This document shows, in pieces, positions 1 through 12,124 of a stretch of DNA of 64,000 bases (position 1 is the first letter of the stretch; each line of letters opens with the position of its first letter). The notes beneath the pieces are model-generated. The model worked only from the letters and a program-made list of their open reading frames with translations. It did no database searches and was not told the origin of the DNA. The DNA lies in NCBI GenBank assembly GCA_010909165.1, contig MU008163.1, positions 1,488,001 through 1,552,000 of the forward strand, written 5' to 3'. A program made the position numbers and the translations under genes. The DNA is from Anthoceros angustus (Eukaryota; Streptophyta; Anthocerotopsida; Anthocerotales; Anthocerotaceae).

Positions 1-290
1 AGTGAGGAGAAAAGAAGCATGGCGGCCCTAGCCTTGTAGGAAAGAAATCCCCTACCAAGCCGCAAGGAAACCTGCAAAGGAAAAGAGCCTTCCTCAACGC
101 CCGAGGCAACAGCCTCTAAGATGTGAGCATCCCAGATCAAGAAACGGGAGGCTAAGATGGGGGCAAAGAGAGCCCAGCTCCCAAGGAAAATCGTCGGCGT
201 ATAGACCGCCGTGGCCAGGAGCTCGGTGCCACCAAAAGCAACAGGGAAGGAGGTAGGGATGCCTACCGCCTCGCTAGATCCCCAACGCCA
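1..290 (-). mobile_element. LINE-type reverse transcriptase relic (fragment)
   Basis: Read on the minus strand, this stretch gives a broken reading frame typical of the region downstream of the RT domain in plant non-LTR elements (for example the segment FLGSWALFAPILASRFLIW). It is nearly identical to 21688-21975, which also carries the C-terminal cysteine motif. The rest of this copy lies to the left of the window. Small indels and stops break the frame, so it is not a functional gene. Family membership is inferred from protein-like motifs only. Confidence 0.6.
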
Positions 291-1693
291 CTATATATAT
301 ATATATCTTTGGTGGGAGGATGTGCAAGTTGATGTGTTTACATAACCATGATTGTGCAATCCAATACTAGTTTAAGACAACCTCATCTCAATATAATTCA
401 TGAATATTAAGTGAATGATTATGAACCTACTTCACAAATTGCAACTAAGTTTATGAAAATATTAGTATTGATAAAGATATGGGGGAGATTGGTGCTTCTC
501 TAGCTTAGGTCTCGATGACCATAGCTCGATTATGAGCTAATAATTTAGAGTTTCACTTTATAGCATGAATCCAATATATAGAAAAAGAAATAAATTCACA
601 TGGAAAAAATGATCATGAATTGACATAATGATAAGTGTATAATATCTTCATGTATATGTACAAAAATATTATGCGTGATAGCATTATTTTATTCCTTTTT
701 TCTTTAAATCATGTTTACGGATGGTTCTTCATGTATCCATATATGGGTGAAGATAGGCGTCATTCAAAAAGAAAAAAGGAATAAAATAATGCTATCACGC
801 GATAATATTTTTGTACATATACATGAAGATATTTCCACATTTGAAGCGAGGTGAAGATAGGAGGAATAAATCCAATTCTGAGCTCATTATATATTGGAGC
901 TTTGAGGAGGTGCTACATTACATAGGAGTAAATGATACATTGGCTACTTAGATCATTCACTTAATATTCATGAATTGACATAATGATAAGTGTATAATAT
1001 CTTCATGTATATGTACAAAAATATTATGCGTGATAGCATTATTTTATTCCTTTTTTCTTTAAATCATGTTTACGGATGGTTCTTCATGTATCCATATATG
1101 GGTGAAGATAGGCGTCATTCAAAAAGAAAACTATTATGTATATTTTATCTATGGCGACTAGGTAGACAAGTAAGAAGAATGTGGGTACTAAGTAGATATT
1201 TTGCATGTCTTGGAAGATTCTTGGAAGACCAAGAGTTTGGTCGATTGAAAGAGAAGATAAGAAGTCATGAAAGACGCCTTCTCTAGGTTAGGAACTAGAA
1301 ATCGCTCACCTACAAATTTATCATTATCTCATTCCCACCCGTTGTTCATAGTCGCTTTTGATTGTCCATTGTCTCTTTTAATCTATTTGTCCGCTCCTAA
1401 TAGGTGTTACATGCATGTGAAAGAAATAAATTCACATGGAAAAAATGATCATGAATTGACATAATGATAAGTGTATAATATCTTCATGTATCCATATATG
1501 GGTGAAGATAGGCGTCATTCAAAAAGAAATAAATTCACATGGAAAAAAAATGATCATGAATTATATTGAGATGAGGCTTTTAAACTAGTATTGGATTGCA
1601 CAATCATGGTTATGTAAATACATCAACTGGTTTTTCCATCTCTTTTATAATAAAGTCCTCTTTCCCCAATACATCAACTTGCACATCCAACTA
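291..1693. repeat. Repeat family A, mosaic of rearranged copies
   Basis: This is AT-rich noncoding DNA. Positions 1-650 run parallel to 21688-22330, 834-970 parallel 23000-23130 (the block just upstream of the oxidoreductase gene), and 971-1410 parallel 22305-22760. A further partial copy lies at 1411-1560, and 1561-1693 is an inverted copy of about 300-430. Segment joins fall at short shared words such as ATCATTCAC and AAAGAAAT. The order differs from the simpler copy at 21976-23130, so this copy looks scrambled. No gene was seen. Confidence 0.7.
641..833. repeat. Inverted repeat (hairpin) inside family A
   Basis: The segment at about 641-692 is present as its reverse complement at about 779-833, giving arms of about 52 bases around an 86-base loop. 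The left arm is part of a unit repeated in direct orientation at 981-1135 and 22312-22460. Only this copy has the inverted arm, so the hairpin arose locally. Confidence 0.7.
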
Positions 1694-2745
1694 CCAAATA
1701 TATATATATATAGTCACTCATAAGGGAAATATTATGCTCAAACAAGTCCAAAAGCGTTTATATAACTAGAAGGAAAGCAAAAATATCAAATCGAATCCTC
1801 AAGCAAAACTACGAGGTTACTTACAACAAAAACATGAGCACCATAGTCTTCTCAATAACAACCAAAGGAGTTGTCCATTGACAGTGACATACATACATAC
1901 CGAGTTAGTAAGGACTTCATAGTCAAACCACTCTAAGTGAAACATGCTAAGACGGTGTTACCCGACCCTCTTGTAAGAAGGCCCTTCCGCCTAACCCACT
2001 GTAAGGTGGGCCCTCTTGCCCCAAGGTGCTGCTGTAAGGGATCGCTTCTTGTAATGCCCTTGTGGACCGCCTCTTGTAACACCCCTTCACCGTGAAACCC
2101 TAACATGCCGCCTTGTAAGGACTTGAAGGCCTAGGTGCCTCTAGTTGTAAGTATATTTCCGAACCTCTTGGGGACTCGTTAAAGGCCCCCCACCCATTTA
2201 ACACCTCCTCTAAGTATATCTCTAAAATAATAATAGTAAAATGATGTCAAAGAAATTCAATAACATAAATCAATTATTCACTTGCATATAATAAATCTTA
2301 TTGACCTCTAAGATTTGGATAATGATTACTAGCTAATTCAAAATGCCTCTAACTACAGCTTGTAAGAATGCGCAAATTCATGGATGCATGCATAGGTCCT
2401 ATAGGTAGTATATTAAGAATGTATCTTGTATGTCTTTCTTGTGATTAATGTTACGTCAAGCTTTTGGGTTTTCCTAAGAATGATGTTGAAACCAAGTGCC
2501 CTTATGCATGTGTGGGGTTCCAAGCTAAGTTTCGAGGTGATTTTAGGAATGGGGTTTGAGTTTCGAGGTGGTTTTGTATGCTCTATTTAATTCAAAGTGT
2601 TCGGTCATAGAAATATTTATTATTTGAATAAAATTAAAAATTAATAAACAAATCAATAAGTTATATTATGTATATAAATATAATCCTCTCAAACTATGTC
2701 CATAAATAAAAAGTTACTGTGGTTTCGAAAGCACATAAATATGTA
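1694..2745 (+). repeat. Repeat family T, full-length copy
   Basis: This is an unclassified interspersed repeat of about 1.05 kb. It begins in an (AT)n tract followed by GTCACCTCATAAG and ends near ATGTACAAAG. Its middle is dotted with CTTGTAAG and CTGTAAGG words. Other copies are 2746-3118 (partial), 10052-11125 (full), 11660-12124 (reverse, partial) and 12122-12507 (partial). There is no convincing coding capacity and no clear terminal repeats, so the element class is unknown. Confidence 0.65.
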
Positions 2746-3118
2746 CAAAGATATATATATATATAGTCACCTCATAAGGAAATATTATGCTCAAACAAGT
2801 CCAAAAAGCTTATATAACTAGAAGGAAAGCAAAAATATCAAATCAATCCTCAAGCAAAACTACGAGGTTACTTACAACAAAAACATGAGCACCATAGTCT
2901 TCTCAATAACAACCAAAGGAGTTGTCCATTGAGTGACATACATACATGAGTTAGTAAGGACTTCATAGTCAAACCACTCTAAGTGAAACCGCTAAGACGG
3001 TGTTACCCGACCCTCTTGTAAGAAGGCCCTTCCGCCTAACCTACTGTAAGGCCCGGTGGGGCCCCTCTTGAAGCCCTAAGGTGCTGCCAGTTGTAAGGGA
3101 TCGCTTCTTGTAATGCCC
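2746..3118 (+). repeat. Repeat family T, truncated copy fused to a gene 5' end
   Basis: A second T copy follows the first in tandem, joined at a shared (AT)n tract. It stops inside the TGCCCTTGTGTG word, where the helicase copy 1 flank begins. In intact T copies this word is followed by GACC. In the helicase 5' flank of copy 2 it is followed by CCATCC, as here, so the join sits within a 12-base microhomology. Confidence 0.65.
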
Positions 3119-6100
3119 TTGTGTGCCATCCCCGGCGGCCGATGTCCCTGCCCCTGCCCCTGCTGCCGCGCGGAGGATTGGGTCTTGGATGAAGTGTCAG
3201 TTAATTTGTTTAATCTGTCATTCACGAGCTCTCCCGGTTAGAAACCAAGAGCCTTGCGGTGCTTATCAGCCTCGCAGACGTTCCGTGCGTTTGGTATTCC
3301 GTCCATCCCGGTGTCTCAACGTCCGAGCGTGTGGCAAGCGTCGGGGGAGAGGTGAGAGAGAGATCGGTTGGAGGAGTCGTGATCGTAACTCTTGAGTCGG
3401 TTACGCCGTCACTGTTGTCCTGGAGATTTGACCGGTCTTGGACCCTCCAGAAGCATCCTCCACTTAAATATTACGGCACAGGCTGACGGCCTGTCCTCCC
3501 AAGTGGAGAGTAGGGAGGAGCGTAATCTGTTGGTGCCGAAGAGTGCAAGTAGACCTCTCGAATTTGTTCGCCTCACATTTGCCTGACGCACAGCAAGCAT
3601 TCGCATTCGGCAGAGGGGACGCTGGGGAAACGTTTTCTGACATGGAGAAGTCGGAGACGGGGAAAAGCGCAATTCTGCCTTGGAGGCGGCATACACAAAC
3701 TGCCACAGCAAACAGCACAGCTGCGGCGAGCAACAGTGCAACTCACACCCGGGACCTGGAGCCTGGGAAAAGCGAAATGCCGGGCCCTTGGAGGAGACAA
3801 TGTCATGAATCAAGCAGCAGCACGTCGACTGTACACGTGAGGAATCACAGAGCGACCATGGGGAGTAATAGCACAACTATGGGGAGTAACACCAGAACCA
3901 ACAATGTGCCTTGCAAGCATTTCCAACTCGGGGGATGCAGATACGGTGCGGGTTGTAAATACCGGCATGTCCTGGAGGATGAAGGTGGGTCGAGTCGGGC
4001 TGCACCTAGAGATCGAGGAGCCCGAGGTGAGCTGCAATTGCGACTTCTTTCGTCTTCGACGAATTTCAGTTTGCATGTTTGATTTCGTGCTTATCTTGGA
4101 GAGAAATATTATTAGTCACATTTATGGCTGGCAGGGTTGAAGCCAGATGTTGTGGCCCGAGCTGGACTTGTTCAAGATGTTTCAGCTCTGTCTTCGACCC
4201 AGCTGCGTTACTGGCTTCAGAACCAAATAGAGGCAGTCAGCGGCCACCAACATCGAAGTGCTGGGCACGGAAGGAAGTCCCGGTTTTAAGAATCTAGTGA
4301 GTGTTCTCGAAAGAAGAGATCTGACGGAAGCTGTGGTCACAAAGATTGTGGAGCTGTTCACGAAAGAGGAGATACGGAGCTCCATGATGAGGCACAAGAC
4401 GAATCGGATGTATGGGATTCTGCTAGGATCGCCGTTTATGATGCAGTTTTGGTCTCACATTCAAGGCTTGCAATCCAAGGCCGAGACAGTTACGCATGTG
4501 TCCAACTTGTGGAGGAGATACAGACCGGACAGCGGACGGTTGAAGGAAGTTCCTCTTGATGCGATTAAGACGGTGGTTGATGAGCTGGTGGAAGAAGGAA
4601 TGACGAGGGTGGAAATGTTTCACAGCGAGATCCCCAACTGGATGCTCCTAGCAGATGTGACGCGATTGTTGGAGCAGAGGGCGAAATTGAAGCGTTTGAG
4701 GGCAGTTTCATGTTCAAACAAATGCCTGCAGGTAGCAAGTGCAATTCTCTTCCCTTTGATTGCCGTCGTGAAATTGTGAGCAGACTGTTGATTCATCCAT
4801 TGCTCTGCCTCATCTCATGTAGGGAGAGGAGTTTAGGGCGATTCCAATTCTGCCCACTGACGCTGAAATGGAAACATCCGACATTGTTTCAGACCTCTAC
4901 CAATCAATCAGATTGGCAGACGCTATACCTCGGTTGTGGAGTATCTCGAGACACAATTCCAGCTCCTGAGAGAGGATTACATTGAGCCTTTGAGACGAGG
5001 CATAAACGAGTATAAGAATCACCACGCAGGCCAGAGAGCTGACAACAGTACTCAGGAGCTGAGCATTTACGTGGATGTTCGCTTTCGGCCTGGAGTCCGA
5101 TTCGGTCGAGAAGGCATACAGTACGAGGTACGATATTGATGCAGCTGCATCTCAACATAGTCGAGATTGTTCCCGTGTCGCTTTCAAGAGTGAATTCACA
5201 CTGCAACGTTTCCACTTTGGTGTTCATTCTCTTCAGGTCCACTTCAAGGTTCCTGATGGGAGACAAATTAGTGGGACAGAGCCAAACGGTTGATGTTTGG
5301 CTCCTACTATGTTTCTCCGACGACAAATTTGCGTCACATTTGTGGTGGCGGGGCGTTCGGTGGATGATCTTACTAAGGGAACATTGCTCATCCGCCTCTT
5401 TAAGGACACTATCCCAAAGCTACCAACATCACCGGAAGCCTCGGCAAGGAGCGAATCAGCTTGCTGCCGTTGGTTGAACCAGGCCAGCGTTTTGTCATGG
5501 TGGAGTCAACTTCTGCCTATTTTGAAGCATACGCGCATGTTCTCAAAAGCTTGCAACGAGAGGAGATGTGCAGGCAGCTAGTTTTCACCAAGCACTTAAT
5601 CGATTTGGAGCCCAAGGTAGCCACCAAGCTATCTGGCAAGTAGGCCTAAGAACGGTGAGTTCAGTTTAGCATCGGCCTTCCCTGAGTTGATGACAGAAGT
5701 TGGAAGAGATTCCTTCGACATACTATCAACCTGGCCTGAGTGGAAGGGATGTGCTCTAGATTACAGCCAGAGAGAGGCTCTGAGCACGGCCTCACGAAGG
5801 AGCTAGCCATCATACAAGGCCCTCCTGGGACAGGGAAGACGTTTGTGGGTTGCTACTTGTCAGGATTCTGCTAGAGAATCTGAAGAAGCAGAAGAGTAGT
5901 CTCACCAGCTATGCCATGGCCCAGTCAGGAAGCAGTCTCCATCAGGAGGATGTCCGTGGACCTATTATGGTGGTGTGCTACACCAATCACGCCCTTGACC
6001 AGTTTCTGATGGGAATCCATGAGTTTGAGAACAGCTTAATTCGCATAGGAGGGCGGAGCAAGCATGAAGTTCTAAAGTCCCAGAGTTTGGCTAAACTTGT

Positions 6101-9100
6101 ATCTGAACAACGAGACTCCAAGAATGTTAACGGCAGCCATCATCGGGCTTCTATGAGGCAAAGACCGCAACAGTAGCATTACAAAATCAGATTGACGGAA
6201 ATACGTTCCGCTCCTGAACAAGGTGCGAGTTCGTAATGCTGTTCGGCCTCTCAGTATTATGCGTTGTACTAATCAATGCTTTACTTTTGCAGATGCTTGT
6301 TGATCGAACCGCACTACAGGAAGTCGCTGCTCCACAGCACATAGAGTCGTTGCTGGTTTGCAAGAATAGAGGAAACCTCAATGACACAGACATCGTCCAC
6401 ATTTGGCTGTCTGGGGCACCTAGAGATTTCCAGAAGGGCAACCATGAACGCAAGGGTACCTATGAATGACCAAACACAGCTGACTGGCTTGATCCTTGAA
6501 AACCGATATGACACCCTCGGACACCTTGAGCCGGATACAGATGATGAAGCAACCATCCAGCGAATGGATCCAGCTGATGCAGAATCAATCGCATCAGAAT
6601 TTGAATACCAAGTTGACGAGCAGGATGAGGACAGGGAAGAAACGCCTGAACCGAACACCGTCGCACACCTTGAGCCGGATGAAGATGATGAAGCAACTAC
6701 TCTCCAGCAAATGGATTCGTCTGATGCAGAAGAAGAACAGAAAACTGAAGATGGTTCACGCTCAGAAGACAGTATACTGCAGCATTTGATTGAGCAAGAA
6801 CGCCAACAACTGGGTTTGGATGACTTCATCCACTTCACAGATGTATGGGCACTGCCTCGGACACTGCGAGTGCAGTTGCACGAACTTTGGCTCAGAGCTA
6901 TGAAGACTGCTGCTAAGGAACATATCGACAAACTTTCCAAGGAGTATGAAGAGGCATGCAGCAACAGCCTGGAGGTGGAGAAAGAATCCAATTATCCCCT
7001 GCGACAAGCGACGTGGTGGGCATGACCACCACTGCAGCTTCCGATACCATGACATGCTGGTGTCACTGAAGTCGGAGATAGTGATAGTCGAGGAAGCTGC
7101 TGAGGTCCTGGAAAGTCACATCCTTGCAAGTGTGAGCCCTCATACAAGGCATCTCATACTGATAGGAGATCATCAACAACTACGTCCATCTGTCGCAGTC
7201 CACAGGTTGGCAGTTAAAACAAGCTTGATGTATCCATGTTCGAAAGGCTTGTCACGAGCGGAGTAGAGTACAGATCTTTGGATGTGCAAAGACGAATGAG
7301 ACCTAGTATCTCAAACCTCATAATGCCCCTCTATCCCCATCTCAGGGACCACACCAGTGTGACCCAGTATCCAGATGTTCAAGGTGTGAGAGACAACGTT
7401 TTCTTTCTCGATCACAAAGAAGAGGAGAGTTCCAGCAGAGAATCAGGAACAGGTTCCAAGGTGAACAGAGAGGAAGCCAGGATTGTTGTGGAGTTTTGTC
7501 TGTATCTTCTCAACCAGGGCACTTACTCTGCTTCAGACATTACGATTTTGAGTATGTATTCCGGCCAGGTGAAAGACTGCTAACCTCAAACCTCGGAGCA
7601 TTTGGGGTCCAGGTACAGTAATGACGGTTGATACGTTGTCTAATGCTTGGAGATGTGTCTGTAGGTACAAGAGATTAGAACTCTCTTGACTCCACGTATT
7701 CAAGCTAGGTGGCCAGCAAAGATTGTTGCACCAGGCCTTGATGAGCAAGAAGAGCAAAGTCAAGCCTCCGAGCGAGTTCCCAGAGTCAGCAGCGTTGATG
7801 ATTTCAGGGAGAGTGACATAATTCTTCTTTCTTTGGTCCGCAGCAACCACTTGGAGGATAAAGATGGCCCTGGCAAGATCGGGTTCCTGAGCGTATCCAA
7901 CAGAGTATGTGTTGCCATATCCAGAGCTCGAATTGGTTTGTACTTGTTCGGAAATGCAGAGCTCCTATCTGAAAAGAGTGAAGTCTGGAGGACAGTGATC
8001 GGAAGGCTCTCCCAATCTGGTCTTCCTCACTTGTGCCTGTGTTGCCCGAATCACCCAGGGAAGATGACCAAGGTGGCACGGGCTTCAGATTATGCTCAGG
8101 TAAGGGACGGGGTTGTAGCAGGCCCTGCACCTTCCAGATAGAATGCGGCCATGTTTGCCCTCGACGGTGCCATCCTGGTGGTCATGACCACATTGTATGC
8201 CCAAGCGGTGCTCCAGGCAACATGCAACCTGTGAGCATAAGTGTGCGAAGATTTGCCATGCGGGAGCAGACTGTCCTCCATGTCCAGTTCTGATGAGAAG
8301 GACCCTCTCTGCATGTGGTCATGAACGAGTGGTGGAATGCTCAGAACCCCTGGACCAGCTTACGTGCAGAGACCCAGCCCAAAACAGCTTAGCTGTGGTC
8401 ACAGCTGCCCGAACTTGTGTGGTCAGCCATGCCGTGAAAATGCCTCAAGCAGGTGAAGAGCAGACTTCCCTGTGGCCATATGCAAAAACATCAATGCCAC
8501 GAAGATCTGAGCAAAGTTGTATGCCAAACTCGTTGCACAGCTATATTGGAAGGCTGCAACCATGAATGTCAAGGTAAGCCGAATTCCCTGTTCTTCCCAT
8601 TCTGCCCAGAGACCACCATTCTCACCTTTCAGAACGGGCTTCCTGCTGCAGGTACTTGTGGAGTGCAAACAAGGTTCTTGTCACGTCCCTTGTCGCAAAC
8701 CATGTGGACGCTTGCTTCCCTGCGGTCATTCCTGTCCCGCGGGATGCTCAGAGATGCCCCTGCCAGGCGCCTGTGAGAGAGATGTGTGCAGCAAATGCTC
8801 ACTAAAGTGCGGGGAAGAATGCCGTCCCTGCATGGAAAAGTGCGCCTGGAAATGCAGACATCACCACTGTGATCTGCTCTGCCATGAGCCATGCATCAGA
8901 CCACGATGCAACTGTCGCTGCAACAGGAAACTGCCAAGATGCAAGCATCGGTGCAGCGGGTTGTGTGGAGAGCCATGTCCACGCAAGTGCAAAACCTGTG
9001 ATGGAGACACCTTGGACATCATCTCCCAAATGAGGCTGGACGAGCTCGAAAACACGGACAAGATGCAACTTCAAGACTGTAAACACGTCTTTGAGGTATC

Positions 9101-9894
9101 AGGGATTGACCAGTGGATGGACCAGGATGACTCCATTCCAGACTTGAGTTCCGACTCACAGCGGCTTCATCAGCGACCGCCATCAAACTGAAACAGTGGT
9201 AAGCATCATGTTCCTGACTGAAATTCCATCTTCAATACTACCTTCATGCACGTGTACACGATCAGGTCCCAAACATCGTTTCTGTGCGCAGCCCTGAGTG
9301 CAGGACCCCAGTGAGGAGGTCACCAGGTATGCAAATGTGGTGAAACAGACACTGCAGCAAATCGAGGCAGTGAAACGAAGAGTTAACGGTTACGAGCATT
9401 GCAAGCTGGGGACGGATTCCTGAGCAGGCAGGACGTCGCCAAAGCCATACCTTGCTACCTGCAGGCACTGAAATTCAACCCTAGCCTGCAAGAGGCTCAC
9501 TACGGCATTGGATGTGCCTATGCAACCGGCAAATCCGCATGCGCAAAAGCTTGGTTCCACTTGCACTTCGTGGTTTCAAGAAGCCGATTCAAGCATCACC
9601 CTGCCATCTCCCGTGCATCAAAAGCAGCTATTCCTAAATCCCAGGACGACTCGGACTACATCAGGAATATGGACCACTCCACGGCGAGATCGCAATCAAC
9701 AGGTACTTCCAGTGATTTCCAAAGTTCAAACAACTGCTCCTTTCCACCAGATGCTGCTTTCTGAACGTCAGAGGCTGTGAACGGTGATCATGGTGCAGCA
9801 AGTACGGCCATTGCGCTGAAGGCGATGGTGCAGCTGGCATCGGTGCTCACGAAAATGAAGGAGTTCGATCGTGCAACGCAAATATGTGAAGTAG
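3119..9894 (+). pseudogene. ZNFX1-like SF1 helicase with NFX1-type zinc fingers, copy 1 (3' truncated)
   Basis: This is the homolog of NFX1-type zinc finger-containing protein 1, an SF1 RNA helicase of small-RNA and antiviral pathways in animals and fungi. Visible in order: a CCCH finger ([20 protein letters not shown], about 3907-3968), an intron with GAG|GTGAGC near 4026 ending CTGGCAG near 4133, the FRAIPILPT block near 4825, Walker A GPPGTGKT at 5818-5841, a Walker B-like VEEAAE near 7085, [10 protein letters not shown] near 7160, QRRMRP near 7290, then cysteine-rich NFX1 fingers at about 8030-9000, a DCKHVFEV segment near 9080 and one TPR-like block near 9400-9530. The likely start is ATG 3642. 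Many 1-6 base indels break the frame after exon 2. The gene is cut at 9894 after TQICE and joined to repeat DNA, so its last coding part (second TPR end, RZ finger) is lost from its proper place. Confidence 0.85.
3907..3968 (+). other. CCCH zinc-finger codons in helicase copy 1
   Basis: The spacing is C-X7-C-X5-C-X3-H, a standard CCCH RNA-binding finger, placed N-terminal to the helicase core. The copy on the opposite arm has the same motif with one replacement (FQLRGC instead of FQLGGC), caused by a true base substitution. Confidence 0.8.
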
Positions 9895-10051
9895 GTTCAC
9901 AATCATTCACTTAGTATCCATGGTTTTATTGAGACGAGGCTATCTAAAACTAGTATTGGATTGCATAATCATGGTTATGTAAATACATCAAGTTTTTCCA
10001 TCTCTTTTATAATAAAGTCCTCTTTCCCCAATACATCAACTTGCACATCCA
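9895..10051 (-). repeat. Family A end, inverted copy
   Basis: This is the reverse complement of the segment around 300-440 and matches 1561-1693 directly. The join to the helicase reading frame shares TGTGAAG (9888-9894): the intact gene reads TGTGAAGCAG and family A reads TGTGAAGTAG. Confidence 0.7.
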
Positions 10052-11125
10052 ACTACCAAATATATATATATATAGTCACCTCATAAGGGAAATATTATGC
10101 TCAAACAAGTCCAAAAAGCTTATATAACTAGAAGGAAAGCAAAAATATCAAATCAGATCCTCGCAAAACTACGAGGTTACTTACAACAAAAACATGAGCA
10201 CCATAGTCTTCTCAATAACAACCAAAGGAGTTGTCCATTGACAGTGACATACATGCAATGGAGTTAGTAAGGACTTCATAGTCAAACCACTCTAAGTGAA
10301 ACATCGCTAAGGCGGTGTTACCCACCCTCTTGTAAGAAGGCCCTTCCGCCTAACCCACTGTGGCCGGTGGGGGCCCTCTTGAAGCCCTAAGGTGCCATGT
10401 AAGGATCGCCTTGTAATGCCCTTGTGTGGACCGCCTCTTGTAACACCCTTCTTCACCGTGAAACCCTAACATGCACTGTAAGGACTTGAAGGCCTAGGGT
10501 GCCTCTAGTTGTAAGTATATTTCCTAACCTCTTGGGGACTCGTTAAAAGGCCTAGGACCCATTTAACACCTCCTCTAAGTATATCTCTAAAATAATAATA
10601 GTAAAATGATGTCAAAGAAATTCAATAACATAAATCAATTATTCACTTGCATATAAATAAATCTTATTGACCTCTAAGATTTGGATAATGATTACTAGCT
10701 AATTCAAAATGCCTCTAACGGCCTTGTAAGAATCTTAAATTCATGGATGCATGCATAGGTCCTATAGGTAGTATAATTAAGAATGTATCTTGTATGTCTT
10801 TCTTGTGATTAATGTTACCTCAAGCTTTTGGGTTTTCCTAAGAATGATGTTGGCGAAAGTGCCCTTATGCATGTGTGGGGTTCCAAGCTAAGTTTCGAGG
10901 TGATTTTAGGACCGATGGGGTTTGAGTTTCGAGGTGGTTTTGTATGCTCTATTAATTCGAGAAAGTGTTCGGTCATAGAAATATTTATTATTTGAATAAA
11001 ATTAAAAATTAATAAACAAATCAATAAGTTATATTATGTATATAAATATAATCCTCTCAAACTATGTCCATAAATAAAAAGTTACTGTGGTTTCATGAAA
11101 GCACATAAATATGTACAAAGATATA
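10052..11125 (+). repeat. Repeat family T, full-length copy
   Basis: Same unit as 1694-2745, with scattered short indels. Its right end passes into the 3' flank of the helicase gene in antisense orientation, the same junction as at 12508. T therefore already lay downstream of the ancestral gene before the duplication. Confidence 0.7.
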
Positions 11126-11402
11126 TGTACGTTTGCAACAGAAGAGGGTAAGGCGGTAGGGGTGACAACCCCGGATCCGGACACGAGCAAAAAGTAGTTG
11201 GCTATATCAAAATGTTGCCAAGTCCCGTTCCGTTGCCCCAGGCTGGTCTGGAGCTCCCATCAACGGTGGAGTGGGTGTTGCCGGCAGCTGGGCGGTGACC
11301 TCACCGCCGATCCGCGTGGCAATCCGGGCATCGCGAAGTTTGCATCGGCCCGCCACACTCGCCTACGACATAGATGTGGCTGCTGGGACACTGGTACCAG
11401 TG
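11126..11402 (-). pseudogene. RZ zinc-finger 3' end of the helicase gene, inverted left arm
   Basis: On the minus strand this encodes the last part of the helicase: HWYQC, then a [13 protein letters not shown] segment and SRCPDCHA, followed by the stop and 3' flank. It starts at the palindromic codons CACTGGTACCAGTG and has no upstream gene attached. It is one of three copies of this terminal exon (the others are 11389-11665 plus and 12508-12790 minus). Confidence 0.75.
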
Positions 11403-11665
11403 TCCCAGCGGCCCACATCTATGTCGTAGGCGAGTGTGGCGGGCCGATGCAAACTTCGCGATGCCCGGATTGCCACGCGGATCGGCGGTGAGGTCACCGC
11501 CCAGCTGCCGGCAACACCCACTCCACCGTTGATGGGAGCTCCAGACCAGCCTGGGGCAACGGAACGGGACTTGGCAACATTTTGATATAGCCAACTACTT
11601 TTTGCTCGTGTCCGGATCCGGGGTTGTCTACCCTACCGCCTTACCCTCTTCTGTTGCAAACGTAC
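11389..11665 (+). pseudogene. RZ zinc-finger 3' end of the helicase gene, right arm
   Basis: This is the mirror copy of 11126-11402, now in the same orientation as helicase copy 1 and about 1.5 kb downstream of its break. It codes for the RZ finger from HWYQC to the stop near 11590. The roughly 113 coding bases between TQICE and GHWYQC are absent, so splicing across family T would not restore the normal protein. Confidence 0.7.
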
Positions 11666-12124
11666 ATATATCTTTGTACATATTATGCTTTCATGAAACC
11701 ACAGTAACTTTTTATTTATGGACATAGTTTGAGAGGATTATATTTATATACATAATATAACTTATTGATTTGTTTATTAATTTTAATTTTTATTCAAATA
11801 ATAAATATTTCTATGACCGAACACTTTCGAATTAAATAGAGCATACAAAACCACCTGAAACTCAAACCCCATCGGTCCTAAAATCACCTCGAAACTTAGC
11901 TTGGAACCCCACACATGCATAAGGGCACTTGGTTTCAACATCATTCTTAGGAAAACCCAAAAGCTTAGGTAACATTAATCACAAGAAAGACATACAAGAT
12001 ACATTCTTAATACTACCTATAGGACCTATGCATCCATGAATTTGATTCTTACAAGCTACGTAGTTAGCATTTTGAATTAGCTAGTAATCATTATCCAAAT
12101 CTTAGAGGTCAATAAGATTTATTT
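11660..12124 (-). repeat. Repeat family T, partial reverse copy
   Basis: This is the reverse complement of about 10655-11125 and forms the outer part of the right palindrome arm. It ends in TTTATGCATGC, where the sequence flips back to a forward T copy at a shared ATGCA word. Confidence 0.75.

Larger units (their letters stand above)
10655..12124. repeat. Near-perfect palindrome centred at 11395/11396
   Basis: The arms of about 740 and 729 bases are reverse complements, with no spacer. The centre is GCTGGGACACTGGTACCAG and its mirror. Each arm contains the RZ-finger exon, the 3' flank and part of family T. The natural gene (copy 2, about 12770) already has the 14-base self-complementary word CACTGGTACCAGTG at this place. 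Confidence 0.85.
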
